Shown here in pieces: positions 21,924 to 34,478 of a stretch of DNA of 64,000 nucleotides; position 1 is the stretch's first letter; the number at the start of each line of letters is the position of its first letter. Location: assembly GCA_000827265.1 (NCBI GenBank), contig KN834805.1, positions 244,305 through 308,304 on the forward strand, given 5' to 3'. The notes under the pieces were generated by a model. That model was not told the origin of the DNA, did not search any database, and saw nothing but the letters and a program-made list of their open reading frames with translations. Both the position numbers and the translations under genes were made by a program. Source of the stretch: Collybiopsis luxurians FD-317 M1 (Eukaryota > Basidiomycota > Agaricomycetes > Agaricales > Omphalotaceae).

Positions 21924-23366
21924 TTACGTCTGAGCTTCCATTATGGCCTTCAACACAGGCGCAGTGACTTTTCTCGTCGCATGAGGATTTTGAGTGTATA
22001 CCCTCACTCGGAGATGGGGGAATGATTCCACGATGCCATCCACGGTCCCATTAGCATACTTTTTATGCTCCTTTACTTCCAAAACTTCATCCGCCTCCAG
22101 ACCTTTCCACAACCTTCCTGCTAAAGCATCAAAATCGAACTCGCCATCAGAAGGTGACGGCGGGGAGTCGGTCCGTATTATCCAGGCCATTTCCCTCTTG
22201 CGCTTTCCCTTGGTGGCACCTCGGTACGCGGTCAACACTCCGAGAATGTGTAACCCTCTTTCCTTCATCCAAGCCTCACCCTCAGTCTCTAGTTTCCCAT
22301 CCAAGGCCCATTCCGATAATCTAACTGGAACCGTAGAGAGACCGGCTCGAATGGTGGATTCACTAGGGTGCCATGGGAGGACAAAATCGTACTCCTTGTA
22401 GTCCCTACGAAGAAGATCCCGAGGGCCCAAATGGGAAACGTCTTCTTTCTTCGTGGAGAGAATGTTTGAGAGAGATTGTAAAACTTCCGACTCGTATAAA
22501 GAGCTGGAAGATGTAGTGACCGTGCCGTTGGAAGAGTTAAATCCTTGTCCTTGCAAGAACGAAGCAACGGTGGATTTCCGTACAAGGAAATCGGCTGCTC
22601 TTCGATCAACATCGATGGCTTTGCCGCCAGGCTTCAGCCCATCCGTGTCGATGAGAATAGCAGAAAGTAACAGTGTCGCTAATTCTGGAGGAAATTCTGC
22701 TTTGGCATCTTCCAACAGGGTGGAAATATGAGATGCGCAACTTCCCGAAGGAACGACGATTCGAGGCTCCGCAGTATCCTCGTAAAATCCTTCGTCGGCG
22801 TGATGGTCGACGACTGCGACGATCGACGGGGGATCTGCAGGTACGAATGTAGAAGCAAGACGGTTGTGATCTACGAGTGCGAATTTCGAGGAAGGAAATG
22901 GCTGAAATTCAGCAAGATCTGAGACGAAGAGTAATTCGTCCTTGGGCCGGGAAAGACCTGCTAGACCAAGTGCGTATACATTTTCAGCTCTCAAGTCCAG
23001 GTCTTCCCGGTCCGTTCGCAGCAACGATATCGTTGGTTGACTGAGAGCTTGTGTTCGTAGCCAGGCGAAAGCAACAGCACTGGCGATAGAATCCAGATCT
23101 ATACCAAAGAAATTATATTAAAGCTAAAAATTCAGCGACAGTCAAGAGCAATACTAACCTCCAGCCTCATTCCCCATTACGACAGTCCATTCATTAGCCT
23201 TCCCAGTTCCACTACGGATATCCCTCAAGTAATTCTCCTTTGTTGTAGCTAGAAAATCGGCCAAGACGGAGGTTCCTGGGGTAAGAGTATGATGTTGAGG
23301 TTTGCTCATTATCTTTGGTAACCTCACTACTGTGGAAAGCCTAGACACACGGTTCAAAAAGTTCAT
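21924..23366 (-). CDS. PPX1: Exopolyphosphatase of the DHH family (PPX1-like)
   Basis: Soluble exopolyphosphatase, expected to remove terminal phosphates from inorganic polyphosphate. Two exons (23366-23159 and 23098-21924) give 1383 nt, 460 residues. The N-terminal metal-binding motif is split by the intron and reads GNEAGDLDSIAS after splicing. Next come LLFVSDLAEF, ALVDHN and the signature VAVVDHHADEGFY. The middle motif ILIDTDGLKPGGKA and the C-terminal DHHA2-type region follow. Residues before the core include a possible mitochondrial-type leader (MNFLNRVSRLSTVVRL); an internal Met at residue 20 could be an alternative start. It converges with hydrolase 3. Confidence 0.9.
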
Positions 23367-23770
23367 TTTATTCCGGAGAAGGCCAGTTTACCAGTAGATG
23401 CCAGTAATTATAGGGAAAAGAACAAGATATCGACTCCAGTAAATAAGGTTGAGCCGTCGCATGTAAGTTGGTAACAGCGATTAAGCGCCGAAATGGCTAA
23501 AATTCAATTTGCGTGCACACCAGCTGTAATACAAATTCCAACACCTTACACCCTGCAGAGACGATGACTATTGTAGCAGCAAAACTAGATATACGCTCCA
23601 GCTTGCAACTTTTCTACGTCATGAGGGGACAACGTTAACGTGGAGTACTAGTAACTGTAAGAGACTATTCTGAAATGGGGATGGAGTCAAAATTTCGTCG
23701 GTGACGTTGAAAATAGATCAAATCATCCAGTGCATAGAAGGACAAGCTCCGGCTGTGTATCATACATCCT

Positions 23771-25004
23771 TCATCCCCAAACTTCATCCTCATTTACCTC
23801 TCTTGGTCCATTATTTGACTCTGGCTGGGGCGCCGAAGGAGCTACTCGGCCATTTGCACTCCTTCCATACAGAGCGTCATCCTCAGGTGGTAGAGTAATC
23901 CCACGACGTTTGTAGAATGCGGAGTAGATGTATGTTCCGATTAAAGCGAGAGGGTGAAGGACGGTGAACAAGATTGCGACCACCTTTGAAAACTTAGAGT
24001 GCAGCTCTCAAATCGACCAGGATGATAAAACGTACAAAGACAGGGCCGGGTTTAGGTTTGAGAGCCCAGATACTAACACATATCCAGGTGGCGGAGACGC
24101 ACCACACAATGTCACGTCTGAGAATGACGACGATGAGGCCCAATAAGTTGGTACCGAGGACCACCCCAAATCCGGGCCAAGGATGTTCAGCGTAATCCCT
24201 CGGCGGACCGGGAGTGATAGGTGTATAGGTTAGCCCCAGATTTATGCTTTAAATTACAGGTCGATAATTATCTGCACTGATGAGACTGATCAAACTCACA
24301 AGAGGGAGAGTGGAAACATAAGTCCAAACTGAAGGACGAGGAAAAATCGCAGTGGGGCGTGAATGAGCATGGTGTCAAATGGGCGAGCAGATGTGGGTGG
24401 ATGATATATGAGAAGTACGAGATTAGCGTAGATGAGCGTCAGGAGGAGAATCCCTTGTAGTATAGTAGATAGTAGAAACCACTCAAAGACCTGGCGGCAA
24501 GATCAATAATATTAGAATCACATCTAGGCGAAAAGCATACCCAAGCTACAGTCCAAAGGGCCATGACCCAATTGGCAACGACTAACGATAGACCAACTTT
24601 CGTAACCGTGCTCTTGCAGTTTGGCTTAAACATTTCACTAGAGCCTTAGTTCTAAGCCACGTACACACCTTAGTCTCCGCTTTCCTTGCTAAAACGATGA
24701 GGACACAGTATCCAAGTTGGCCCGCGTAAATTGCCGCAACATAAATCGCGATTATTACTGGTCTAGGTGATATTGAAGTCGGAAATCGTCTTGAGACATC
24801 GCCTGCCCATGTTCATATGTCATCGATTATTTATTAACTTTTTAAGGTATTCAACGAACCAATCGAAGGCGTCACCAGCACTGAACAAACGATGACTGCG
24901 GCGATATTTATAAGCAATGATAACGGCGTAAGAACTTGCAGCCGTATGAGTGCAAGATACTGTCGAACCGCCGGGTGCGATGTATCAAGGGGTAGAGAGT
25001 CCAT
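23771..25004 (-). CDS. Polytopic membrane protein, possibly the fungal DUF1774 family
   Basis: Spliced from about five exons; the start at 25004 reads MDSLPLDTSHPAVRQYLALIRL. The predicted protein has about seven hydrophobic segments, including VLTPLSLLINIAAVIVCSVL, IIAIYVAAIYAGQLGYCVLI, TKVGLSLVVANWVMALWTVAW and GFGVVLGTNLLGLIVVVILR. The tail is hydrophilic (PEDDALYGRSANGRVAPS) and ends DEVWG. The arrangement recalls uncharacterised fungal membrane proteins of the DUF1774 type, but I cannot verify this. No transport or catalytic motif is evident. Exon limits are approximate. Confidence 0.65.
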
Positions 25005-26991
25005 GGTGGTAGTTGGGAAGTAAAGAGGAAATCGTCGCCGTCAAGGTTAGCAGGTATGACATCACAAGCCAAAGTTTCCCACAAATCAAAGCGAACTATA
25101 CGATACTCCCAGAAGTATGACTTTGAATCTCGGACAGTTATTATCTCTCACGTAAGCATTTTGAGCCTCTTCAGCTTGATTTACACTTCTCGTATAAATC
25201 TTTCAGTTATCAAGTAAAAGAAAAATGATTGTTTTTTGTATGCACCTTGTCAACGTTATGGGCTATTAATGACGATAACTAAACGATAGCTTAGATCAAT
25301 GGGAAGGCTAAGAGAAGATTCTACTCCCTGCTGTGTTATTTCTATAACCTTGCATGCTAATCTAGCTTCTCCCGACCTACCCAGCCTACTTACTCTTTCG
25401 AAGGCCTTCTACAAGTTGTCGGCTCCAAGCGATTTTAGCAAGTATACTTCCTTTCCATTGCTGAAAACCATTCTATGACCTTCGGCGTCGAACAGAACTT
25501 AGAGATTCAACGGTGCGTGCCACACCTTACTGCTCATAATGGAAGACACAAGAAGTGCCGCATTGGCTACGCCTCCCAACTTCCTTTAGAAGGTAAGGTG
25601 GGAAAGGTGTCAGACTAAGCGCAAGTTTGAGCAGCATTTGATAAAAACTTATTTAGTCCCAGATTTAACATTAACCGGAGAGGGGATAGGTCTCAGCTGC
25701 AGCCATTTGCGTCAGGTACCTTCACGCAATCAAATATGGAGGTCTCGGCATAATTCATTGGCGCTCTATGATTGCAGGAATATAGGCGTTGATTTGAAAC
25801 TGTGTTTTTTGACACCCATAAAACTCTTTTCAATAGATTGTTAGGATCCAGCCCCAATCACTCGTACTCAGACTGCAAAGACTTGTTGGGAACCATCGTG
25901 ACCTAGATATCGTAGCCGACAGTTGTGCCATGGATCCATTACTCTTATATGGCGCCTGCAACCGTGTCGAGTAACATTGGCATTGTAGCGTTTGGCTCAG
26001 CTGGTGACTGGACAAGTTGCAGGCAGCCGGAATCATTACAACAGTAGTTCCGCTTCTAACCTAGACAACTGGAATGCGCATATAGGAATGGCCGGAAATT
26101 GAGTCGAGAGCCCTATCAACTAGCGTTCAATCCAGATCAGAAATTCTGTAGTCTTCCCTCTAAGATGACCATTAAGTGCACTGACGGTTCATAGACGGAA
26201 ATTCTCACCCTCCGGTCTCTCTTCCTGACGTGGGCCTACTCAAACTGAAACTTGTTGAACTCTATCAGAACATCCATTTCCTCCAATTGCTAAAGACTCA
26301 TAGTTTCCAACATATGTAGCCTAATTCAAGCGGTGGAGTATTCACTATTCACTATCCTTCGCCCGGGGTTCGTATCTACCTGCATTTTCAAAATTCGTTG
26401 TCAATCTGCACGAATTTAGAGATGTTTTGCAATTGAAAGAACTGCACTCTAGCGTGTTTTGGTAGTCGACGTTCTTCCTCGATCACACACACAACGTTGG
26501 AGCATGCTGTTCTTCGCGATATTTTCTGAGGAGCTCCAACGATTTGAACTTTCTCGGCAGTTCTCAAAGCCAGTGACTGATGCCAACATGGCGAGTTTAC
26601 TCTGTTGTCGAGTCGAATGTGATCACTTGAAGTCGCCGAAATCAAATAACCCCTTCTATACGGATTCAGTTGGCATTTAGCCGTTTCGAGATGGTAGATT
26701 GAATTGCTTGCTTTATCAGCTGTACTCCAGAGCGGCTCTTTTTGCTCACATTAAGATGGATAGAATCTACCACCAAACACGTTTATTTGGGACGGCACTA
26801 TGAGAAGAGGAAGAACACTACTGCCGGGGCTATCGTAACCTCTTTCAGGTCTTTATAAATTGGCATCATGAAAAGCTTCAGGACATCAGATCCACTGGCT
26901 CTTTGCTCATACGGCCGTCTATCCCTTATTTTCTGACTCTTCTTTCCTTCTCTTTAGGCTCCTGCTTCTGCCCACCGGACCATACCTTACG
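25005..26991. other. Long intergenic region, possible decayed F-box/LRR sequence
   Basis: Two kilobases without a convincing gene. From about 26180 to 26680 the plus strand has leucine-rich pieces in broken frames (VGLLKLKLVELYQNIHFLQLL and similar), which could be an old F-box/LRR gene, but stops and frameshifts are frequent. The last 100 bp before 26992 are pyrimidine-rich (TTCTTTCCTTCTC) as expected for a promoter/leader of the aquaporin gene. Confidence 0.35.
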
Positions 26992-28466
26992 ATGTCCGAT
27001 GCTAGAGCCGTTAGCCCTACTTCTTCAGTAGAGCATATACTTCGCAACCCAAGTAACGCCCCGCTATCCAAGGAACAGCTCCCACCTCCTGAGGAACCAC
27101 AAATAACTTTCCTCAAACGCAATGCGTGGTGGCGGGTCCGGTATGTTTTTGTCGCCACCCTGATTTTTCCCAATTTTGATCAGAATTTGACACTAGGAAA
27201 TACATACGAGAGCCCGCTGCGGAGTTTGCAGGTGTCATGCTTCTAGTCATCTTCGGCTGTGGTCAGTCACTTCAACTTTGGCCGCACATACCCGTCGCTG
27301 AAACCCTAGGGTCGCGACCTTACAAGGTGTTAATTGCCAGGTAAATTTATCTAGCAATACCGGTGTGTCAGCAAGTCCCAAGGGGGACTATACCTCAGTC
27401 TGTCTTGGATGGGCTGCTGGTATCGCGCTTGGGGTGTGGGTCAGCGCTGGTATCTCAGGTGGACATATTAATCCTGCTGTAAGCAAGACTCTGAATTGAG
27501 ACATATGGAAAGATCATGTTCGATGATACAGGTCACTCTTTCCCTGGCCATCTTCCGTGGATTCCCCTGGAAAAAAGTGCCTGGTAAGGGTCGCCATGAT
27601 CCTCAGGTAAAAGCGATCTAAACTTGCTCACAGTGTTCATATTCGCTCAGCTGCTTGGTGGGATAATAGGTGCAGGTATCGTCTACGCAAACTACTTTCA
27701 CGCAATCGACATCGTGGAAGGAGGTCGTGGAGTTCGTACTCTTGCTACCGCTGGAAATTTTGGTACCTTTGCTGTCAGTTCACGCGTACTTTCAGAATGA
27801 AAGACCACTGACAAGGAAACTCCGACTAGGCCGCTTACGAAACGAATGTATCCGCCTTCTTTGACGAATTTTTAATCACTGCCATTCTCCTCATTGTCAT
27901 ACTCGCCGCCACGGACAAGCGAAACACCCCTCCTCCCTATGGTCTACTTCCTCTCGTCCTCTTCATTTTGCTCCTCGGGATTTCAGCGAGCCTTGGTATC
28001 AACACAGGCGAGTATCATCCTGCGGTCAAGTGCCTCGCCTTAATATCCTACAGGATTTGCGGCGAACCCCGCTCGAGACCTGGGTCCCCGTATCTTGACC
28101 TCGATGGTTGGATATGGATCGCAAGGTAATTGAATGTACTACACATCCTTAATCAATTCCTCAATCGCATACTTCTCCAGTGTACACTTTCAGAAAGTAA
28201 GCTACCCTTGTCCAATCGCGGAGGAAGGAGTCTCACCCATACAACCAAGCCAATATTGGATTTGGTGTCCAATCATAGCGCCCATTTTGGGCGGTTTGAC
28301 AGGCACTTTGCTTTACGATTCTCTCATCTTTGACGGGGAGGAAAGTCTCGTCAATCGTTTGTAAGTTGTTCGTAATTCGATGGGAAGTCACATTCTGATT
28401 CCCTCCTTTTATAGGGGAACGGCCTATCCCGTCTTACTCGAGGGCAGAGCCGACGATATTGTTTGA
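26992..28466 (+). CDS. Aquaglyceroporin of the MIP family
   Basis: Plasma-membrane or vacuolar channel for water and glycerol-like solutes. Ten exons (26992-27140, 27197-27261, 27327-27478, 27532-27583, 27634-27773, 27830-28007, 28054-28125, 28181-28196, 28250-28360, 28415-28466) total 987 nt, 328 residues. The two half-helix motifs are GGHINPAVT and [13 protein letters not shown]; Asp after the second NPA-Arg is the glycerol-facilitator signature. The segment after TM1 reads [17 protein letters not shown]. Intron 28008-28053 begins with GC rather than GT, the only junction that keeps [11 protein letters not shown] in frame. One exon is only 16 nt. A proline-rich cytosolic N-terminus precedes TM1. 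Confidence 0.92.
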
Positions 28467-29194
28467 ATTTTTTTTGCTTAAACCTTTAATAAATTCGACG
28501 AAGAAGCTCTCCGGACCAGGGAGTTTTAACTCCTTGTCCATAACGATCTAGCACAGTCCCTACACGTTTCTTTTTCTTTCAAGCTTTCCCCGTTTCTCCC
28601 TCTCATCAGCTGCCAGCCAGCACCAACTGTCGATTAAAAATGCCGAAATTCGTACTGTGTACACCGAAAAAATTGGATAACACTGGAAGGATAAAGGATA
28701 TTCAATCGATTGGGAACACTGCTATCTCAGAATGACTGTATATCCAATAAATCGCAAAAGAAATTGTACTAATAGAACCACTAAACTTGCTACCTACGGC
28801 TGCGTCCCGGTGAAAACTTATTACTCGCACAAAAATCTTCAAACTTGTCTTGCATCTTGTACTCATGTAATATGAAGCAGGTCGCGAACAAATTCAACAA
28901 AGATGACAATAGGACATAAATATTCTTGGGAGGTGTGCACGTATCGAATCCAACAATATGTTACTGTGTCTATATACAAAAAAAAATCATGGTAATCAGT
29001 ACATTACTAGGTCCTTGACCTTCGCTGAAATGTTGGAAATCTTTTGAGAGGAGCACTGCAACCGCGCCAAGGGTGAACACACTCCCCGATAGCAGAAGAG
29101 AAGTAGGCAGTAGCTACATGAGATGTACAAGACGAGAAAATTTGCCATCAAATTCCAAAGATAAGAAGTAATCGCAGGCCAGAGGCTATCGAGG
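28467..29194. other. Intergenic, convergent 3' flanks
   Basis: This lies between the convergent aquaporin and G-alpha genes. It is AT-rich with a poly-A/T-rich stretch near 28975-28987. No open frame or repeat of note is seen. Confidence 0.5.
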
Positions 29195-31103
29195 TCATAT
29201 CAAGTGAGACCTGGCAAGGTTCTCGCGAAAAATACCATCGCGAACTGGGTTAATTAGTCTCAGCAGAATATCACTAGGGTGCATTGACAGTTTACCTAAT
29301 GCAAGAGTTTTCGCCGTGGCTTGTGTATCCTGATAGGAAATGAACATGTTACGAAAAGGCAAACTGTTTTGTACTGACCGTAACAGTAGTGGGATAAATG
29401 TAGGCTTTCCGAGGAGCAGGAGAGTTTTGTTTCAGTATTTCTTTAAACTTCTCTCTAAGATCTGCAAGTAACCAGTATGTATCAGCTAGAAGTGTCGACT
29501 CATAGATTACTCACATTTCACAAAATCCATCACTTCATTTGGTCTATCACCGTAGCTGGTTAAATGATCCTTGATTCTGGTCCCGTGCTTGAGCTTGAGC
29601 TTAAGAAGATCGCATTTGTTCATGAATAGTATGAGTTGCGTCTTGGTCAGTAGTTTCGAAGTACATATCGAACGCCAGAGGATTAACGAATCTTCCAGAC
29701 GGTTGACGCGACGGTCTTCTTCTAGACGTTCATCGAAGCAAGAGACTGGGCAGAGAAAGATGATGACGTTGGTGTTTTCAAAGAAGGGTAGCCAGGCGGG
29801 GCGCTGGAAGAGGCTCGACTTAGATACGCGAGTGCAAGAAAATAGTCGGGCTCACATTTGTCCGACAGCCCCCGACGTCGTATATTCGCCATTCCCATGC
29901 GCCATTGATTTCTGAATAACTGTCATTAGATTGATGGATCCGAGTAAGAGTTTATACTTGCTAGGAGCATCCAGTGGCGCGTCCTTGAATCTCAGCCTGT
30001 ATTCTTGAATTCCTGTGAACAAGTGAGGATAAAGTTGGGAGAAACCGCAAATTATGGGTCTTACCGACTGTTCGTAGACGAGCCCGTACAATGTCGTCGT
30101 CGGTGACAACGTACTGGCGCGTGGCGATGCGATCCAGTTCATTCAGAAAGCTGAAAGAGGTAAGGCCGAGCAAAGGAAATGCGGCACTGAGGAACCTACA
30201 ATCCTGCTGAATCCGGTAGAATAAGTTTCCGTCTTGCAAGTGCTCGCTGCACGACCCTATCCTCCCAAAGCAGCTTCATATCATCTCTATATCCTGCCAA
30301 GGTTATAGTCACTGACTCAAAGTCAGGGTTAGAATGCCCAGGCTGGCGAGCATCGGGATCAAGAACATCATGCCAACGTCGGACAACAAACTCCTTGCCC
30401 GAGCCACGTTCGGATGCAGCCGCAGAGCTATACACTGGGGTTTCAAACGGAGTAGCAGCCATTGGTCCCGATGTTGAAAGCAGTTCTGCACCAGCGCCCA
30501 GCCATCGCTGTAAATTGGATTCTACATCGCGCAATGGTGCAAGTCTTATCATGAGAAGTTTATGAGAGTCGGTGAATTTCGTGAGTTCGTCGGGGGCAGC
30601 TCCGTCATCTTGAGATTCGCCAAAAATCTCCCCGCTGAGCTCCGCGTTGATTACGGCGAGGATAGTGAGAATCGAGCGCACAATGTTAAGCTGGACGACT
30701 GCGCGCCAGCCATGTCGTTCTTTTTCCCAAGCTTCAGTATCATAGCGCATACGGAAATCTGTGAATTTTTCTTGTATCAATGGAAATTGTTTTAGTGGGT
30801 TATTCTTACTCTTCAGAGTCGTAGATTTCCCTGTACATGGTGTTAATGTTGCACATAAAGTATGGATAAACCTCGAGACTAACCGCTTTCTGCCTGCCCC
30901 AGCAACAAAACCTTGACCACCGCACTTTCCCGCTTCGCAACGGCTCTGTCATTCTTGATTCGTTCGTCGATTTCATCGCTGATCCGCTGAGCATCAGACT
31001 CGCGCTTTAAACGAGCAGTGGTTTGAGCTGGAGTTTCGCCTTGAATCTCTTGCTCCAGCAGTTTCACAAAGGGGTCTTCTGGATCATCCGAAATGTGCAC
31101 CAT
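29195..31103 (-). CDS. Non-canonical heterotrimeric G-protein alpha subunit
   Basis: Guanine-nucleotide-binding signalling subunit of the large basidiomycete type. P-loop is LLLGQAESGKSTTLKK, split by an intron between GlySer and Lys. The Walker region is followed by a long helical-domain insert of roughly 100 residues (AGAELLSTSG...RRWHDVLDPDARQ). Switch I reads RARLRTVGIQEY. Switch II reads IYDVGGCRTN, so the catalytic Gln of the usual DVGGQ is Cys (codon 29875-29877). Then come RPAWLPFFENTNVIIFL, RVNRLEDSLILW and the base-specificity motif FMNKCDL; the C-terminal TCAT-like site reads TTVTDTQAT and the end is FRENLARSHLI. The N-terminus MVHISDDPEDP lacks the myristoylated MGxxxS and starts with an acidic, charged extension. 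Introns were checked for frame. Confidence 0.88.
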
Positions 31104-32591
31104 GGCCGATACAGAGAAAGCGATCTGGCAGAGGTGGAAGAACTCAGAGGCATTCTTCGTACTAAGCCAGCAATTCGCATGTTTTTTTTTTCAAATTCCA
31201 CCAATAAGCGCCCAAGTGACAGTATACTCAGGGCCGAAGCTCGGCTCTGTCGGGCATTTAAAATGAATTAATCTCGTAAAATACATATCCACTGACACTC
31301 CGATTTCACAAAACAAAACAGGAGTCGTCGATAGTCTAAGTCAGGTTCGAGGCTATCAGCATGATCAAAGTGAAATAGTTCAAGTTCATGAGGTCCATTA
31401 AGGAAATTCACAGTCTGAAAAATTGTAGATGTTTCAAGTTTAAAATAACTTGATTAGTTTTCCGATTTCTTTCTTATCTATGCATAGAAGCATCCCTGCC
31501 CATCATTTACTTGTTCATCAGTTCATCAAGTGATCCCTCTGGAGTCTGACAAGACCGGCAAAGGTTCAAAACTACAAAGCTATGGTAGATTTTTATACCC
31601 TGCCCACACCTAGTTGCATCCCTGCAGAATCAAGCTTTCTTTAGTCTTCAAACTTCACTTGAGTTCTGGGCACAAGTAAGGTAGGGTAAGGTAATTTGAA
31701 CTAGGGTTCAGTGCAGTTAGGATTTCAGGGTTTAAAAATAACATTCATCATTCATATTATTGACCGATGTCTTCGCTAGCTCTTACACTGTACAGAATGC
31801 CATTCTCCACACATAAAGTTGGCAGGTAGTGGGCTGCCTTTGTGGAAAAGTAAAACACTAGGTTGGATGCTGGAATAAGGGAAGCCAGGACATGATACTG
31901 GGAATATGTGAAAAGTGTGATTGATTCTTCAGGGCCAAGTGCCTTCAGATGCTTCCTAACCAACTTAGAACTGGTACAGATGTCTTGAAGACCTTCTCTT
32001 ACAAACGGACAGTTTGTAGAGCTATTAGAGTGGACTTGCTGTAAGACATGCTCCGAGGTTTCAATTCCAACATCCCTTGGCACCTGTTGTAATTCAAGCT
32101 TTCATTCGTCAGGGCACTTGTCGAAGTCGAAGTGAAGGGTTCGAAATTTTGGAATACTTTCTCTTCGCCGCTGTCCAAATATGTATGCCGCACATACTGA
32201 GGCCGCACAAGTCCCTACCCGTGGAAATTGAGATACCGATATCACATACAGTTTTTGCGTTCAATGTCCTACAGTTCAAAATGTGACAGTCGTCAGCGTG
32301 CCGATGATCCCAGTCCGTCGTTCTTCAAAGCCTGTATTCTCGTGCTCCGTCAGTAAAGATCATGACAAGGTGCATAAGAATAGCATCTTTCCCGACCTTT
32401 GCGATGGGGCTCAATATCAAAGCAGAAGTGGACGCGCAACGCCGCAAGCCGCAAGTTCCAGCGGTCGAAGAAAAGGAGATTCAAGCCTGAGAAAGCTCGG
32501 ATAAACGCGCTCACGTGCGGTCAAAGTAGTAACAGTACTGAGGCTGCATCTTGTTTACCGCTACCATCTCCAACGACACCCTGGACTCACA
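31104..32591. other. Intergenic region with an unassigned minus-strand fragment
   Basis: Mostly non-coding. On the minus strand, two adjacent frames (about 32208-32050 and 32083-31757) give peptides such as HTYLDSGEEKVFQNFEPFTS and CPFVREGLQDICTSSK, then ITLFTYSQYHVLASLIPAS. They look protein-like and may be one gene or relic joined by a frameshift near 32085, but I recognise no family and no start codon is clear. Confidence 0.25.
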
Positions 32592-34007
32592 ATGGCTTCT
32601 TCTTCGCGCTCCCTTATCTATCCTTCCAGCTCATTCTCTGTCGCTCAACAGCTCCCATTTGATGTTCTTAGCGAGATTTTTCAATACCTTCCTGACTTGC
32701 ATCTTATCGACGACCTTGAAGCTGAAGTCGTCTCGCCCAAGACAGGTCCATACATTCTTCATCCGGACAGGTATCCGTGGTCCCTAACCAAAATCTGCCG
32801 CATCTGGCGTCACGCCGCCTTGTACGAACCCCGTCTCTGGAGTCGTGTTCATCTCGAAGTCGGCATGAGACCGATACCACAAGGAAAAGTGGACCTGTTA
32901 CAGACCTATCTCAGCAGAAGTAGACAAAGTCTTCTCGTTGTTTCAATCCACTGTACTTATGTTGGGCGAGTCAGAGAAAATCCACTGTTGAACATGCTCT
33001 TCCCGACCTCTAACCGCTGGAAATTCTTCTCTCTTCATGTTCTGGACAAATCGATTCCTCTTTTCACACCTCTGGCTGGGTCGTTTCTCTCTCTGGAGAC
33101 TCTCCATCTCTACATCGCCCATCAAGCAAAGACTCCGCCTTTGACTAAGGCCAACAAGATCTTCGAATATGCACCACGTCTTCATACTGTTCGTTTCAGA
33201 CATTCCGAGGACCGTTCCATCTTTTGGATGCCGTATGATAATCAGCAAATTCAAGTCTACCAAGGACCTATTTCTTCTATTCCGCACGAACAAGGTTGCC
33301 AATGGATGGAAAACCTGCGCTGGTGCGCCATCGCCGCCAACGTGCCTAGACTGGACTGGAAATTTGTAGAGGTAACCGCGCCGCTAATGAAAGAATTCTC
33401 CATTCAAGATCGAATTCAACCATTCAACAGTGCCGCCATTATGGATTCCATGACATTTCCCAATCTCGAAGTTCTCCGCGTCAAGGCCGCAGGTCCCGTC
33501 CATCTCTGTCAGGCCATTTCCGGGCTACTCGATAGATCATTATGCGCTGCCACACTTACTGAAGTTTGCCTCGACATTCCCGATCTCACTACTCCTCTCA
33601 TGGAAGCGGTTCTCGAACAAATGCCCTATATCGTCAAGTTTCGAATGACCTCAAGGAAGCTCTTGCCAGATTTTGTCAATCGATGGAAGTACGACCCCAA
33701 GACGCACATGGACAATCCATGCCTTTTGCAATGCTTGGAGCATCTAGATCTCGGAAGATGTACGTTTACGCCTCAAGCTGAGCTTGAGCTTTTGGAATTT
33801 GTCCAGTCGAGATGGGAGGTCCCAGAAAAGGGGACGCCGGAGAAGTATTTTGCAGGTCCAACGAATCATAGTGTGACAAGATTGAAGTCGTTTGGAGTCC
33901 CGTACAAGTACCAGAGGACAAAGCGGTCGCACAAAAAGATATTGAAGGTGTGGAGAGCGGAGGGATTAACTATTGTCTTCGGACCTGGAAGTCAGAATCG
34001 GTTGTAG
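32592..34007 (+). CDS. F-box-like protein, single exon, 471 residues
   Basis: Probable substrate adaptor of an SCF ubiquitin ligase or a related F-box-like protein, typical of large agaric families. The F-box-like region at residues about 18-80 contains QQLPFDVLSEIFQYLPDL and, after a spacer, WSLTKICRIWRHAAL and LWSRVHLEV. The rest is an irregular leucine-rich region with segments such as FLSLETLHLYI, FPNLEVLRVKAAGPVHL and LLQCLEHLDLG. It has no intron. The start follows CACA at 32588, and the upstream frame closes. The substrate is unknown. It stands alone, with a different family from the 49.9 kb F-box gene. Confidence 0.85.
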   Translation: MASSSRSLIYPSSSFSVAQQLPFDVLSEIFQYLPDLHLIDDLEAEVVSPKTGPYILHPDRYPWSLTKICRIWRHAALYEPRLWSRVHLEVGMRPIPQGKVDLLQTYLSRSRQSLLVVSIHCTYVGRVRENPLLNMLFPTSNRWKFFSLHVLDKSIPLFTPLAGSFLSLETLHLYIAHQAKTPPLTKANKIFEYAPRLHTVRFRHSEDRSIFWMPYDNQQIQVYQGPISSIPHEQGCQWMENLRWCAIAANVPRLDWKFVEVTAPLMKEFSIQDRIQPFNSAAIMDSMTFPNLEVLRVKAAGPVHLCQAISGLLDRSLCAATLTEVCLDIPDLTTPLMEAVLEQMPYIVKFRMTSRKLLPDFVNRWKYDPKTHMDNPCLLQCLEHLDLGRCTFTPQAELELLEFVQSRWEVPEKGTPEKYFAGPTNHSVTRLKSFGVPYKYQRTKRSHKKILKVWRAEGLTIVFGPGSQNRL

Positions 34008-34478
34008 CGCTTCTCTTTTTCTATTTCGCAATGCGTCTTTTCCCGTAATTTGGGACCATCTATCTTTCATTCGTTTATAGGCACACTCTGGCGTATGGCA
34101 TATCACTTTCTCCACACAACCGCATTTGCCTCGTCTCCATTTTCTTTTAAGCGACGTAATTATCTTCGTCGCACTCGCAGTCTGTGATACATTCCTCTCG
34201 AAAACCTTTCTTCTCTCTCTTCCATTGGCAACCCCGGACACCTTCGTGCCGAACTCACTCGTACTTCTCTCACTTCCTCGGATACCTTATTTCCTTTCTC
34301 TGTATCCTTTTCTCATACTCGATAATTTCCTGCGACCCAGTATCTCAAGTAGCTACTGCTCGACCAATTGTTCAGAACCATAAGACGGCACAATGTTATT
34401 ACCCTTTGTCCGATTTAGGTGCTACAAGCTAACATCCACACTAACGTTCATACACCACCAGCCTTCTGTTTTCTGCCA
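34008..34478. other. Intergenic, convergent 3' flanks
   Basis: Pyrimidine-rich on the plus strand with no gene-like frame. It lies between the convergent F-box and EMC2 genes. Confidence 0.5.
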
